DNA of 64,000 bases from Streptomyces sp. NBC_00236 (lineage in GTDB: Bacteria > Actinomycetota > Actinomycetes > Streptomycetales > Streptomycetaceae), in contig NZ_CP108100.1 of assembly GCF_036195045.1 (NCBI RefSeq), positions 2,356,001 to 2,420,000 of the forward strand, given 5' to 3'. A model generated the notes under the pieces. That model was not told where the DNA came from. It saw only the letters and a program-made list of their open reading frames with translations, and made no database searches. This document shows positions 1-8,224 of this stretch, piece by piece. The translations under genes were made by a program, and so were the position numbers. Every line of letters begins with the position of its first letter. The first letter of the stretch is position 1.

Positions 1-276
1 CCGCACGCCCTGGGCGGGGTCCAGGACGTGTACGGGCAGCGCATCGAGGTCTTCTACACGGGAGCCGGTGCCACGCAGTCGTGGATGCGCGACCCGTACG
101 CGTACGGCGAGGCGTCCGTCCTGCTGCCCGGCCAGCACACCGAACTGCTCGCCGATGTGCGGTCGGTCGAGGGACCGTTGCACTTCGCGGGCTGCCACAC
201 GTCCGTCAAGCCCGCCTGGATCGAGGGGGCGTTGGAGTCCGCCGTACGCACCGCGCTGGAGGTGCACGGAAGCTGA
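1..276 (+). CDS. Flavin amine oxidase, C-terminal fragment
   Basis: This is the last ~91 residues of a gene whose start lies outside the window; frame 1 is open from base 1 to the TGA at 274-276. The tail [20 protein letters not shown] is the conserved C-terminal FAD-binding segment of flavin-containing monoamine and L-amino-acid oxidases, in which the flavin contacts the GxHTS and WIEGA stretch. The usual Glu in GEHTS is Cys here. It probably oxidises an amine or amino acid with release of hydrogen peroxide, but the substrate cannot be told from this part. The stop lies four bases from the convergent EI24 gene. Confidence 0.8.
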   Translation, partial: PHALGGVQDVYGQRIEVFYTGAGATQSWMRDPYAYGEASVLLPGQHTELLADVRSVEGPLHFAGCHTSVKPAWIEGALESAVRTALEVHGS

Positions 277-280
277 CCGC

Positions 281-1054
281 TCAGGGGCGCGGGGGCGGCG
301 GCTCCGTCCCCACGCTCTCCTCCCCCACCAGGTCGCGCGCCAGCAGCGTCGCCCCCGCGACGGCCCCCGGCATCAGGAACACGGCGACGAACGGGACCAG
401 GAACGCGAGCCCGAGCGGGACGCCGAAGCCGAGGATCAGCAGCCGGCGGCCGCGCAGCAGGACGAGCCGGTCCTTCAGCACCATGCCGCGGCGCTGGAGC
501 GCGACGGCGGTGAGTTCCTCGGCGAGGAAGTACCCCGTGACACAGAACCCAAGGATCGGGACGACGGTCTGCCCCGCGACCGGAACGAATCCGAGGGCGA
601 AGAGCAGGACGGCGTACAGCGCGACGCGCACCAGGATGCGCACGCTGTCACGGGCGGAGATCCACAGCTCCTGCCACAGCGGCAGCCCGGACTCAGGGGC
701 CTTGCCTCCCTCGGCGCGGTCCACCTCCTCGGAGAGCGACTCGTAGAAGGGCTGCCCGACAAGCAGGGTCACCGCCGTGAACGTGATGACGGCGAGGAAG
801 AGGCCGAAGGCGAAGACCAGCACGGTCAGGGTGTTGCGGAGCAGGCCGAGCCAGGGCGAGGACCAGTCGTCGGCGAACGGGGTCGCCCAGTCCGCCAGGT
901 CGTCGGCCCCGTAGCCGAGGCCGACGAGGGCGCCCGCGTACAGCACGAGGGTGATCAGGCCGGGCAGCAGCCCGAGGCCGAACCATCTGCCGTGCCAGAC
1001 GACCCAGCGCTGTCCCTTGATCAGATGGCCGAGGCCCGCCCCGAGATCACGCAT
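281..1054 (-). CDS. EI24 domain-containing membrane protein
   Basis: A 257-residue integral membrane protein. Hydrophobic segments are visible near residues 25-50, 70-100, 140-160, 165-185 and 205-240, and the motif VGQPFYESLSEEV after the third segment is typical of the EI24 family, which includes the CysZ sulfate-transport proteins. There is no adjacent cysteine biosynthesis gene, so a sulfate role is only one possibility. The proline-rich tail faces the convergent amine oxidase gene. The ATG at 1054 is the natural start because the protein opens directly into the conserved N-terminus. Confidence 0.75.
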   Translation of the reverse strand: MRDLGAGLGHLIKGQRWVVWHGRWFGLGLLPGLITLVLYAGALVGLGYGADDLADWATPFADDWSSPWLGLLRNTLTVLVFAFGLFLAVITFTAVTLLVGQPFYESLSEEVDRAEGGKAPESGLPLWQELWISARDSVRILVRVALYAVLLFALGFVPVAGQTVVPILGFCVTGYFLAEELTAVALQRRGMVLKDRLVLLRGRRLLILGFGVPLGLAFLVPFVAVFLMPGAVAGATLLARDLVGEESVGTEPPPPRP

Positions 1055-1097
1055 GGCGTCAGCGTAACGGGACCGGGGGCGGGCCCCTGTGCGGAGG

Positions 1098-2615
1098 TCA
1101 GACGAGGCGGATCATGTTCCAGGACATCGGCTCCAGCGTGGCCCGCAGCACTCCCCCGTCGAGCACCGTGCCCTCGGCCGCGTGCGGGGCGACCCGGCCG
1201 GGTTCGGTGAGGGTGTTGCGGGCGTCCGGGTCCGCGTCGGCGAGGACCTGGTGCTCGGCGATGCCCGTCAGGTCGAGGCCGTGCAGGGCGACTTCGAGCG
1301 GGAGAGCCGTGTCCTGGCCGCGGTTGACCGCGAAGACGGTGACCGCGCCGGTCTCCGGGTCGCGGACGGCGGTGGCGTGCAGCAGGTCCGTCTCGCCGTA
1401 CCTGGCGGTGCCGTACGTGGGCGAGTCCACCCGTACGTCCAGGACCTGGCCCCGGCCGTGCCGTGCGGCCTGGGCGAACGGGAAGAAGGTGGTCTGCCGC
1501 CAGGCGGGTCCGCCGGGTTCGGTCATGATCGGGGCGATCACGTTGACCAGCTGGGCCAGGCAGGCCACGGTGACCCGGTCGGCGTGGCGCAGGAGGGCGA
1601 TGAGCAGGGTGCCGAGGACGACGGCGTCGGTGACGGAGTAGTTGTCCTCCAGCAGGCGGGGCGCCTCGGGCCAGTCGAGGGGGTTGGCCTCGGCCTCCTG
1701 CTGGCTGCGGGCCATGTACCAGACGTTCCACTCGTCGAAGGAGAGGTTGATCTTCTTCGTGGACTTCAGCCGCGCCCCGACGTGGTCGCAGGTGGCGACG
1801 ACGTCCTCGATGAAGGACTCCATGTCGACGGCGGAGGCCAGGAACGAGTCGCGGTCGCCTTCGAGTTCCTCGTAGTAGGCGTGCAGCGAGACGTAGTCCA
1901 CGAGGTCGTACGTCTCGGCGAGGACGGTCGCCTCCCAGGCGGCGAACGTGGACATGGACCGGCCCGAGGACCCACAGGCGACGAGTTCGACGGACGGGTC
2001 GATCTGCCGCATCGCGCGGGCCGTCTCGGCGGCGATCCGGCCGTACTCCTCGGCTGTCTTGTGGCCGGTCTGCCAGGGGCCGTCCATCTCGTTGCCCAGG
2101 CACCACAGCTTGATGCCGAAGGGGTCCTTGTCGCCGTGGGAGATGCGGCGTTCGGAGAGTTCGGTGCCGGCCGGGTGGTTGGCGTACTCCTGGAGCTCGA
2201 TGGCTTCCTGGACGCCGCGGGTGCCGAGGTTCACGGCCATCATGGGCTCGGCCTGCGGGCCGATCTTCTTGCAGAAGGCGATGAACTCGGAGAGCCCGAA
2301 GCGGTTCGTCTCGGTGGAGCGCCAGGCGAGGTCGAGGCGGCGGGGGCGCTCGTCGGCGGGGCCGACGCTGTCCTCCCAGCGGTAGCCGGAGACGAAGTTG
2401 CCGCCGGGATAGCGGATGGCAGTGACGCCGAGTTCGCGGATCAGGTCCAGGACGTCGGTCCGCAGGCCGGCTTCGTCGGCCGAGGGGTGGCCGGGTTCGT
2501 ATATGCCGTCGTAGACGCAGCGGCCGAGGTGTTCCACGAACGAGCCGAAGAGGCGGGGGTCGACATCGCCGACGGTGAAGGCCGGGTCGAGGGTGAAGCG
2601 GGCGGTGCGGGTCAT
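1098..2615 (-). CDS. GH51 alpha-L-arabinofuranosidase
   Basis: 505 residues, predicted cytoplasmic with no signal peptide. The fold starts with RLFGSFVEHLGRCVYDGIY. The GH51 catalytic pair is visible: acid/base E176 in LGNEMDGPW and nucleophile E295 in SFDEWNVWY. It should release terminal alpha-L-arabinofuranosyl units from imported arabino-oligosaccharides. The ATG at 2615 has a GAAGGAAG ribosome site just upstream; the longer open frame extending to 3542 overlaps the permease gene and is an artefact. It is the last gene of an operon with a binding protein and two permeases, which suggests uptake followed by intracellular hydrolysis. Confidence 0.93.
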   Translation of the reverse strand: MTRTARFTLDPAFTVGDVDPRLFGSFVEHLGRCVYDGIYEPGHPSADEAGLRTDVLDLIRELGVTAIRYPGGNFVSGYRWEDSVGPADERPRRLDLAWRSTETNRFGLSEFIAFCKKIGPQAEPMMAVNLGTRGVQEAIELQEYANHPAGTELSERRISHGDKDPFGIKLWCLGNEMDGPWQTGHKTAEEYGRIAAETARAMRQIDPSVELVACGSSGRSMSTFAAWEATVLAETYDLVDYVSLHAYYEELEGDRDSFLASAVDMESFIEDVVATCDHVGARLKSTKKINLSFDEWNVWYMARSQQEAEANPLDWPEAPRLLEDNYSVTDAVVLGTLLIALLRHADRVTVACLAQLVNVIAPIMTEPGGPAWRQTTFFPFAQAARHGRGQVLDVRVDSPTYGTARYGETDLLHATAVRDPETGAVTVFAVNRGQDTALPLEVALHGLDLTGIAEHQVLADADPDARNTLTEPGRVAPHAAEGTVLDGGVLRATLEPMSWNMIRLV

Positions 2616-2656
2616 GGCTTCCTTCGGGGTGGTGTCGGTACGTGTCTCGGTACGGG

Positions 2657-3526
2657 TCACTGGCCTGCGAGGCCGGTGTGGGCGACGCCGCTGACGATCT
2701 GGCGCTGGAAGAAGACGAAGACGATGATCAGCGGCAGCCCCGCCATCAGCCCTCCGGCCATGAGCTGGGCCCACTGGATACCGTAGGAGTTCATGACGGT
2801 CGCGATGCCGTTCGGCATGGTCATCAGGTCGGGATTGTTGGTCACCATGTACGGCCACAGGAAGTTGTTCCAGGACGCGATGAAGGTGAAGATGCCGACC
2901 GCGGACAGGGAGGGGCGGGACAGCGGCACGATGATCGTGAAGAACACCCGCCAGCGGCCGGCGCCGTCGATGTACGCGGCCTCCTCCAGCTCCTTCGGGA
3001 TGCTCTGGAAGAACTTGTAGAGGATGTAGACCATCGCGGCGGGCGCGCACTGCGGCAGGATCATGCCCCAGTAGGTGTCGACCATGCCCATCTGCTGGAC
3101 GGTGGTGAACAGGGGGACGCCGAGGACGGCGGGCGAGACCATCAGGCCCGCCATCACCACGCCCATCAGGACGGCCTTGCCCTTGAACTCGGTGCGGGCG
3201 AAGCCGTATCCGGCGAGCGCGCTCACGAGCAGTACGACGGCTGTGACGCAGACCGAGACGACGAGCGAGTTCACGAACCAGTTGGTGATGTTGCCGGTCT
3301 CGAAGAGGGCCTTCCACGCCTGGCCCGTCCAGTCCTCCGGCAGCCAGTGCGTCGGCACCTCTACGGCCTCGGTCTCCGACTTGAGGGAGGTGAACAGGGC
3401 CCAGGCGAGCGGTGCCAGGAAGACGGCGGAGACGGCGACGCCGATGAGGGTGAGCACGATCTGACTCGGGGTCCAGGGCGTACGGGCACGGGGCTTGATA
3501 GGTGTCTGCGCGGCGTCGGTGGTCAT
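2657..3526 (-). CDS. Carbohydrate ABC permease, MalG type
   Basis: 289 residues with about six membrane segments, the first near residues 30-50. The cytoplasmic EAA loop that docks the ATPase reads EEAAYIDGAGRWRVF, followed by PLSRPSL. This is the CUT1 family MalG-like subunit. Its start overlaps the stop of the upstream permease by four bases (ATGA), so translation is coupled. No ATPase gene is present in the operon; in streptomycetes CUT1 systems often share the MsiK ATPase encoded elsewhere, and that is the inference here. Confidence 0.93.
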   Translation of the reverse strand: MTTDAAQTPIKPRARTPWTPSQIVLTLIGVAVSAVFLAPLAWALFTSLKSETEAVEVPTHWLPEDWTGQAWKALFETGNITNWFVNSLVVSVCVTAVVLLVSALAGYGFARTEFKGKAVLMGVVMAGLMVSPAVLGVPLFTTVQQMGMVDTYWGMILPQCAPAAMVYILYKFFQSIPKELEEAAYIDGAGRWRVFFTIIVPLSRPSLSAVGIFTFIASWNNFLWPYMVTNNPDLMTMPNGIATVMNSYGIQWAQLMAGGLMAGLPLIIVFVFFQRQIVSGVAHTGLAGQ

Positions 3527-4464
3527 CGGCCGCCCTCCTCACGGTTGCGCAGCAGCCACATCCGCGCGAGGGCGACGGCCGCGATGATCACGAAGAAGAT
3601 GATGGAGATGGCGGAGGCGTAGCCCACGCGGTAGCTGGTGAAGCCCTGTTCGAGCGTGTACTGCACGAAGGTGCGGGTCGATCCCTCCGGCCCCGGGCCG
3701 AAGTCCTGCATCACGACGGCCTGGTCGAAGACCTGGAGCGAGGCGAGGATCTGCAAGGCGATCACGAGGCCCGTGATGTTGCGCAGCAGGGGAAGGGTGA
3801 TGTGGACCATGCGGTGCCAGGCGTTCGCGCCGTCCAGCTTCGCGGCCTCGTAGAGGTGCGCGGGGATGCCCTGGAGCGCGGCGAGGTAGAGCAGGAAGCT
3901 GAAGCCGACCGTCCACCACAGGGTGGTGAGGACGACGGCGAGCATCGCGTACGACTTGTCGGTGAGCCACGGCGTATCGAGGCCGAAGACGTAATTCACC
4001 ATGCCCGTACCGGGGTTGAACAGCCACTGCCACAGATTGCCCGCGACGGTCGACGGCAGCAGGAACGGGATGAAGAAGCACAGCCGCCACAGCCACTGGG
4101 CACGCCGGATGTGGTGGGCGAGCATCGCGAGGAGGAAGGCGAGGACCGTGATGCAGGGCACGACGAGCAGCGTGAAGTAGGCGCTGTGGCCGAGCGCGTC
4201 CCACATCAGCTGGTCGTGCAGGGCCTCGCGGTAGTTGTCGAGGCCGATGAAGGCCGCGCCGTCGCCGGAGATGTTGGCGTCCGTGAAGCTGAGGTAGATG
4301 CCGCGCAGCAGCGGCCAGATCACGAAGAGGGCGAACAGGACGAGGAACGGGGCGACGAACCAGCCCCCGTGCTGGAGGCCCTGCTTGCGGCGGGCCGTGG
4401 CGGTGTCGGCGGCGGCCCTCGCGCGGGCGGGTGCGAGGACGGTCTGCGGGGTGGTCGTCGTCAT
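3523..4464 (-). CDS. Carbohydrate ABC permease, MalF type
   Basis: 313 residues. A basic Ala-rich N-terminus precedes the first membrane helix (FVAPFLVLFALFVIWPLL, about residues 35-55). The EAA loop reads LYEAAKLDGANAWHRM, followed by TLPLLRNI. It is the MalF-like partner of the downstream permease and forms the membrane pore of a sugar importer. The ATG at 4464 overlaps the stop of the binding-protein gene by four bases. The much longer open frame to 5580 is a shadow of the binding-protein gene. Confidence 0.92.
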   Translation of the reverse strand: MTTTTPQTVLAPARARAAADTATARRKQGLQHGGWFVAPFLVLFALFVIWPLLRGIYLSFTDANISGDGAAFIGLDNYREALHDQLMWDALGHSAYFTLLVVPCITVLAFLLAMLAHHIRRAQWLWRLCFFIPFLLPSTVAGNLWQWLFNPGTGMVNYVFGLDTPWLTDKSYAMLAVVLTTLWWTVGFSFLLYLAALQGIPAHLYEAAKLDGANAWHRMVHITLPLLRNITGLVIALQILASLQVFDQAVVMQDFGPGPEGSTRTFVQYTLEQGFTSYRVGYASAISIIFFVIIAAVALARMWLLRNREEGGR

Positions 4465-5819
4465 GCTGCCGCACCTGCCTGCGCTGCGGTCCGGCCGTCC
4501 ATGGGGTTCTTCATGGCGAGGAGCTCGGCGAGTGTGCTCCTCATGCGGCGGGCAGCGGCCTCCGGCTTGGCGGAGCCCAGCATCGAGGACGCGGCGATCG
4601 GCCCGACGCGCTGGGCGAGGATGCCGGTGGAGCCCGCGAACCAGACCTTCGGCTCGGTGGCCTGGTGGTCCATCGCGCCGGCGTACTCGTTCTGCGGTTC
4701 GAGCCGCTGGTACGCGGCCGTGGACAGCGTCGGCGTGTAGGCGGGGATGTGCCCGCCGGCGGCCCACTGCTGTGCGTGCTTGACGACGTAGGCGGCGAGT
4801 TCGTGGGCGGCCTCGTTGGCGTCGCCGCCGCGGCCGGACTGGTGCGGCAGGACGAAGGAGTGCGATTCGGCGTGGGTGGCCTGCTTGCCGAAGACGGGCG
4901 GCAGCGGGGACGCGCCGTACTCGACCTTCGCCCCGGAGAACACCGGCACCGACCAGTTGCCCTCCCAGCAGAACGGGGAGCCGTTGAGGAACTGTTCGGC
5001 CCCGGCGCCGCCGGCGAAGTCCGGGTTGGAGTAGCCGTCGGTGATGTGCCGGCGCATGAACTCCAGGACCTGGGTGGCCTTGTCGGTGTCGAAGGTGACG
5101 TCGGAGTTGGCGGCGTCGAACCAGGTGCCGCCGAGCTGGGTGTAGAAGGCGACGAAGAACCACCACTGGAAGTTCTGGTCGTTGGCCCACAGGCCGATGG
5201 TCTGCAGCCCCTTCTTCGTGGCCTTCTTCGCCTCCTTGAGCACGTCGAACCACTCGTCGGCGGACGTGACCGGCACGATCCGCCCGTCGTCGCCGAGCAG
5301 TCCGGCCTTGCCCAGGACGTCCTTGCGGTAGAAGCAGAGCTGGACGTGGATGTCGAGCGGGAGGGCGTACAGCTTGCCGTCGATGACGGCGCGCTTCCAC
5401 AACGCGGGGTTGAAGTCGGCTTCCTTCACGCCGTACTTGGCGAGCAGGCCGATGTCCCAGGGGTCCAGCAGGCGGCCGGGCGAGAACCCGGTGACGCGGC
5501 CCAGGTGCATGACGCCGAGGTCGGGTGCGCGGTTGCCCGCCGCCGCCATGGCGAGCTTGGTGTAGAAGGGGCTGCCCCACTGGAGGGTGGAGTCCTTCAC
5601 GTCGATGTCGGGGTGCTCCTCACGGAACGCGTCCAGCATGGCGATCATGTTGTAGCCGTCGCCGCCGCTGAAGAGGTTCCAGTATCGGACGCGGGTGGCC
5701 GCGCTCGACGCGAGGGCGTCCGCACCGCTTCCCAGCGCTGCGAAACCGAAGCTGCCAGCGACGGCCGCGCCGCCCAGCCCCGTGATCAGTTGCCTGCGAT
5801 TCAGGCCAGGTCGTCCCAT
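4461..5819 (-). CDS. Extracellular solute-binding protein of a CUT1 sugar importer
   Basis: 452 residues, first gene of the importer-arabinofuranosidase operon. The N-terminus holds a twin-arginine-like signal (NRRQLITGLGGAAVAGSFGF) and then Ala-rich cleavage sequence. There is no lipobox cysteine, which is unusual because most streptomycete CUT1 binding proteins are lipoproteins. The body is family-1 solute-binding type, with TRVRYWNLFSGGDGYNM at the start of the first lobe. It should bind an oligosaccharide, probably arabinose-containing given the GH51 gene in the operon. The ATG at 5819 is preferred to the GTG at 5831 because GAGGG lies six bases upstream. Confidence 0.88.
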   Translation of the reverse strand: MGRPGLNRRQLITGLGGAAVAGSFGFAALGSGADALASSAATRVRYWNLFSGGDGYNMIAMLDAFREEHPDIDVKDSTLQWGSPFYTKLAMAAAGNRAPDLGVMHLGRVTGFSPGRLLDPWDIGLLAKYGVKEADFNPALWKRAVIDGKLYALPLDIHVQLCFYRKDVLGKAGLLGDDGRIVPVTSADEWFDVLKEAKKATKKGLQTIGLWANDQNFQWWFFVAFYTQLGGTWFDAANSDVTFDTDKATQVLEFMRRHITDGYSNPDFAGGAGAEQFLNGSPFCWEGNWSVPVFSGAKVEYGASPLPPVFGKQATHAESHSFVLPHQSGRGGDANEAAHELAAYVVKHAQQWAAGGHIPAYTPTLSTAAYQRLEPQNEYAGAMDHQATEPKVWFAGSTGILAQRVGPIAASSMLGSAKPEAAARRMRSTLAELLAMKNPMDGRTAAQAGAAA

Positions 5820-5833
5820 GCCCGCCCTCACTG

Positions 5834-5942
5834 TTCGACATATCGAATGCTGCCCGTAACTTCGAACGGACCGTAAAATCGAAGCGCTTGCGCGTCAATG
5901 GGTCGCGCAAGAATTCCGAACAATGTTCGGAATGTCGAACAT
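5834..5942 (-). promoter_or_regulatory. Dyad-rich control region of the sugar-import operon
   Basis: Several inverted repeats lie upstream of the binding-protein gene. They are TTCGA-N4-TCGAA at 5834-5847, the LacI-like core AAGCGCTT near 5882-5889, CTTGCGCG-N9-CGCGCAAG at 5887-5911, a perfect 10-1-10 dyad ATTCCGAACA/TGTTCGGAAT at 5913-5933, and an overlapping ATGTTCG-N6-CGAACAT at 5923-5942. The recurring half-site is TTCGAAC or GTTCGG. A sugar-responsive repressor is likely, but no regulator gene is adjacent. Confidence 0.6.
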
Positions 5943-5968
5943 GCATGACCGGACGGGACGGTGAAACG

Positions 5969-6005
5969 GCCGAGGGCCGCACTCCCACGGAGTGCGGCCC
6001 TCGGC
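5969..6005 (-). terminator. Strong hairpin terminator after ohr
   Basis: A perfect 17-bp stem with a 3-base loop, 23 bases past the stop of the Ohr gene. There is no clear T-run, as is common in high-GC actinomycetes. It separates ohr from the sugar-import operon control region. Confidence 0.85.
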
Positions 6006-6027
6006 TGCGTACGGGCGGTGCGGACGG

Positions 6028-6456
6028 TCAGGCGACCGAGAGCGCCACCTTGATGTTGCCGCGCGTGGCGTTCGAGTACGGGCAGACCTGGTGGGCCTTC
6101 TCGATGAGCGCCTGCGCGGTCGCCGTGTCGACGTTCGGGACGGTCGCGGTGATCGCGACCTCCAGACCGAAGCCACCGGCCTCGGTCTTGCCGATGGAGA
6201 CCGCGGCGGTGACCGTGGATCCGGAGATGTCCGCCTTCTCCTGGCGCGCCACGACGCCCAGCGCGCCCTGGAAGCAGGCACTGTAACCGGCGGCGAAGAG
6301 CTGCTCCGGGTTGGTGCCGGCGCCGCTGCCGCCCATCTCCTTCGGCGGGTTGACGACTACGTCCAGCTTTCCGTCGTCCGAGGCGACCCGGCCGTCACGG
6401 CCGTTCTCGGCGGTGGCGACGGCGGTGTATGCGACGGCTATGTCCTGAATGGTCAT
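6028..6456 (-). CDS. ohr: Organic hydroperoxide resistance protein (Ohr/OsmC family)
   Basis: 142 residues, the usual Ohr length. Both reactive cysteines are in their conserved settings: PEQLFAAGYSACFQ and VCPYSNATRGN. The enzyme is a cytosolic thiol peroxidase that reduces organic and fatty-acid hydroperoxides, recycled by lipoylated proteins or dihydrolipoamide. An AGGAGGA ribosome site precedes the ATG at 6456. No OhrR gene is directly adjacent; the MarR gene at 7718 is separated by a reductase gene and is more likely that gene's regulator. Confidence 0.93.
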   Translation of the reverse strand: MTIQDIAVAYTAVATAENGRDGRVASDDGKLDVVVNPPKEMGGSGAGTNPEQLFAAGYSACFQGALGVVARQEKADISGSTVTAAVSIGKTEAGGFGLEVAITATVPNVDTATAQALIEKAHQVCPYSNATRGNIKVALSVA

Positions 6457-6546
6457 GCTTGAGGATTCCTCCTGCTGATGCGCCGCGACTCGCGCCCACG
6501 ATCGCGACGGCCTGGGACGAGCCTAGCGGGTGCCCCGACGGGCGGT

Positions 6547-7566
6547 TCAGCCGAGGGAGACGACCATCTTCCCGGTGTTCTCACCGCGGAGCAGGCCGAG
6601 GAACGCCTCGAAGCCGTTCTCGATGCCCTCGACGACCGTCTCGTTGTACTTCAGCTCACCCGAGGCCAGCCAGCCGGCCACCTCCTGGACGAACTGCCCC
6701 TGGAGATCGGCGTGATCGCCGACGAGCATGCCCTGCAGGCGCAGCCGCTTGCCGATGACCAGGGCGAGGTTGCGCGGGCCGGGGGTCGGCTCGGTCGCGT
6801 TGTACTGGGCGATCATGCCGCAGATCGTCGCGCGGCCGTGCACGTTGAACGAGGAGATCGCGGCTTCGAGGTGCTCGCCGCCGACGTTGTCGAAGTAGAC
6901 GTCGATGCCGTCGGGGGCGGCCTCGCGCAGCTGCTGCGCCACGGGGCCGTTCTTGTAGTTGAAGGCGGCGTCGAAGCCGTACTCCTCGACGAGCAGCTTG
7001 ACCTTCTCGTCGGAGCCCGCGGAGCCGATGACGCGCGAGGCGCCCTTGAGCCTGGCCATCTGGCCGACCTGGCTGCCGACGGCACCGGCGGCTCCGGACA
7101 CGAAGACCGCGTCGCCCTCCTTGAAGGAGGCCACGTCGAACAGGCCCGCGTAGGCGGTGAGTCCGGTCATGCCCAGCACGCCGAGGTAGGCGGAGAGCGG
7201 GGCGAGCGAGGCGTCGACCTTCACCGCGTGCTTGGCGGGGACGTCGGCGTACTCTCGCCAGCCGAGGCCGTGCAGCACGTGGTCACCGACCGCGAAGCCC
7301 TCGGCGTTGGACGCGACGACCTCGCCGACCGCGCCACCCTCCATGGGGTGGTCGAGCTTGAACGGCGGGGTGTACGACTTCACGTCGTTCATACGGCCGC
7401 GCATGTACGGATCGACCGAGAAGTGCAGGTTGCGGACGAGGACCCGGCCCTCGGCGGGAGCACTGACCGGAGCCTCACGCAGCGCGAAGTCCTCTGCCTT
7501 CGGCCAGCCGTGCGGACGGGCTACGAGGTGCCATTCACGGCCGGACGTGGGAAGAGCTGCAGACAT
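6547..7566 (-). CDS. NADP-dependent MDR oxidoreductase (leukotriene B4 12-hydroxydehydrogenase/curcumin reductase type)
   Basis: 339 residues, zinc-free medium-chain reductase. The N-terminal part carries VDPYMRGRM, a hallmark of the prostaglandin reductase/CurA subfamily. The Rossmann fold has VSGAAGAVGSQVGQMA near residue 160, and YFDNVGGEHLEA follows. These enzymes reduce the double bond of alpha,beta-unsaturated ketones and aldehydes with NADPH. The gene is divergent from a MarR gene with a short shared control region, which suggests induction by electrophiles or drugs through that repressor. Confidence 0.9.
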   Translation of the reverse strand: MSAALPTSGREWHLVARPHGWPKAEDFALREAPVSAPAEGRVLVRNLHFSVDPYMRGRMNDVKSYTPPFKLDHPMEGGAVGEVVASNAEGFAVGDHVLHGLGWREYADVPAKHAVKVDASLAPLSAYLGVLGMTGLTAYAGLFDVASFKEGDAVFVSGAAGAVGSQVGQMARLKGASRVIGSAGSDEKVKLLVEEYGFDAAFNYKNGPVAQQLREAAPDGIDVYFDNVGGEHLEAAISSFNVHGRATICGMIAQYNATEPTPGPRNLALVIGKRLRLQGMLVGDHADLQGQFVQEVAGWLASGELKYNETVVEGIENGFEAFLGLLRGENTGKMVVSLG

Positions 7567-7681
7567 GGGCTCGGATCTCCTCTATGCCTAGGGGGTGCGG
7601 GAAGGGTGGTGCGGAAGCCGTTCGAACGGATCGTCCTGAGCGAAAAAGCTTCACCACATGAAACAACCATGCGCCTGGATA

Positions 7682-7717
7682 TTTCACCTTGTCAAGTAAC
7701 CGGCTATCCTGAGCCCC
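7682..7717 (+). promoter_or_regulatory. Probable leaderless promoter and operator of the marR gene
   Basis: TATCCT at 7705-7710 lies seven bases before the ATG at 7718, and no ribosome-binding sequence precedes the start. Transcription would therefore begin at or next to the A of the start codon. A 4-1-4 dyad CTTGTCAAG (7688-7696) occupies the region between the -10 and the expected -35 and could be the MarR operator. The -35 element itself is weak (TTTCAC at 7682-7687). Confidence 0.45.
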
Positions 7718-8161
7718 ATGGCCACCACTCGTACGGACCCACTGACCCTCGAAGTCGTCGAGCTGATCGGCGCGGTCGTGGCGCGCTATTACGAGGAGTA
7801 CGAGCAGGCCGCGGCCGCCCACAGCCTCACCGGTGCCCAGGCCCGGGTCCTCGGCCTGCTCTCCCTGGACCCGCTGCCGATGCGCCGGATCGCCCAGAAG
7901 CTGAAGTGCGAGCCGTCCAACGTGACCGGCATAGTCGACCGCCTGGAGGCGCGCGGCCTGGTGGAGCGGCGGCCCGACCCGGCCGACCGCCGGGTGAAGC
8001 TGGCCGCCCCCACGGAGAAGGGGGCACGCACGGCCCGCGAGCTCCGCGCATCCCTCGACTTCGCCCGCGAGCCCCTGGCCGGTCTCTCCGATACGGACCG
8101 CTCGGTGCTGCGGGACCTGCTGCGCCGGATGCTGGGAATGGACCCGGCCGGTCTGTCCTGA
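7718..8161 (+). CDS. MarR family transcriptional regulator
   Basis: 147 residues with a standard MarR winged helix. The recognition region is PLPMRRIAQKLKCEPSNVTG and the wing is RRPDPADRRVKLAAPTEKG. It is divergent from the MDR reductase gene and probably represses both genes, releasing on binding a small phenolic or lipophilic ligand. The start ATG has no Shine-Dalgarno sequence and appears leaderless. No cysteine suggests an OhrR-type peroxide sensor, so linkage to the nearby ohr gene is unlikely. Confidence 0.88.
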   Translation: MATTRTDPLTLEVVELIGAVVARYYEEYEQAAAAHSLTGAQARVLGLLSLDPLPMRRIAQKLKCEPSNVTGIVDRLEARGLVERRPDPADRRVKLAAPTEKGARTARELRASLDFAREPLAGLSDTDRSVLRDLLRRMLGMDPAGLS

Positions 8162-8224
8162 CGGTGGTCTGTCCTGACGATCGGCCGGTCCTGACAGTCG
8201 GCCGGTCCTGAAGGCGCCGGCTCC

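Noticed and set aside
6028..8161. ohr plus the MarR gene as an ohr-ohrR pair
   Set aside because: A reductase gene separates them, and the MarR protein lacks an N-terminal reactive cysteine expected in OhrR.
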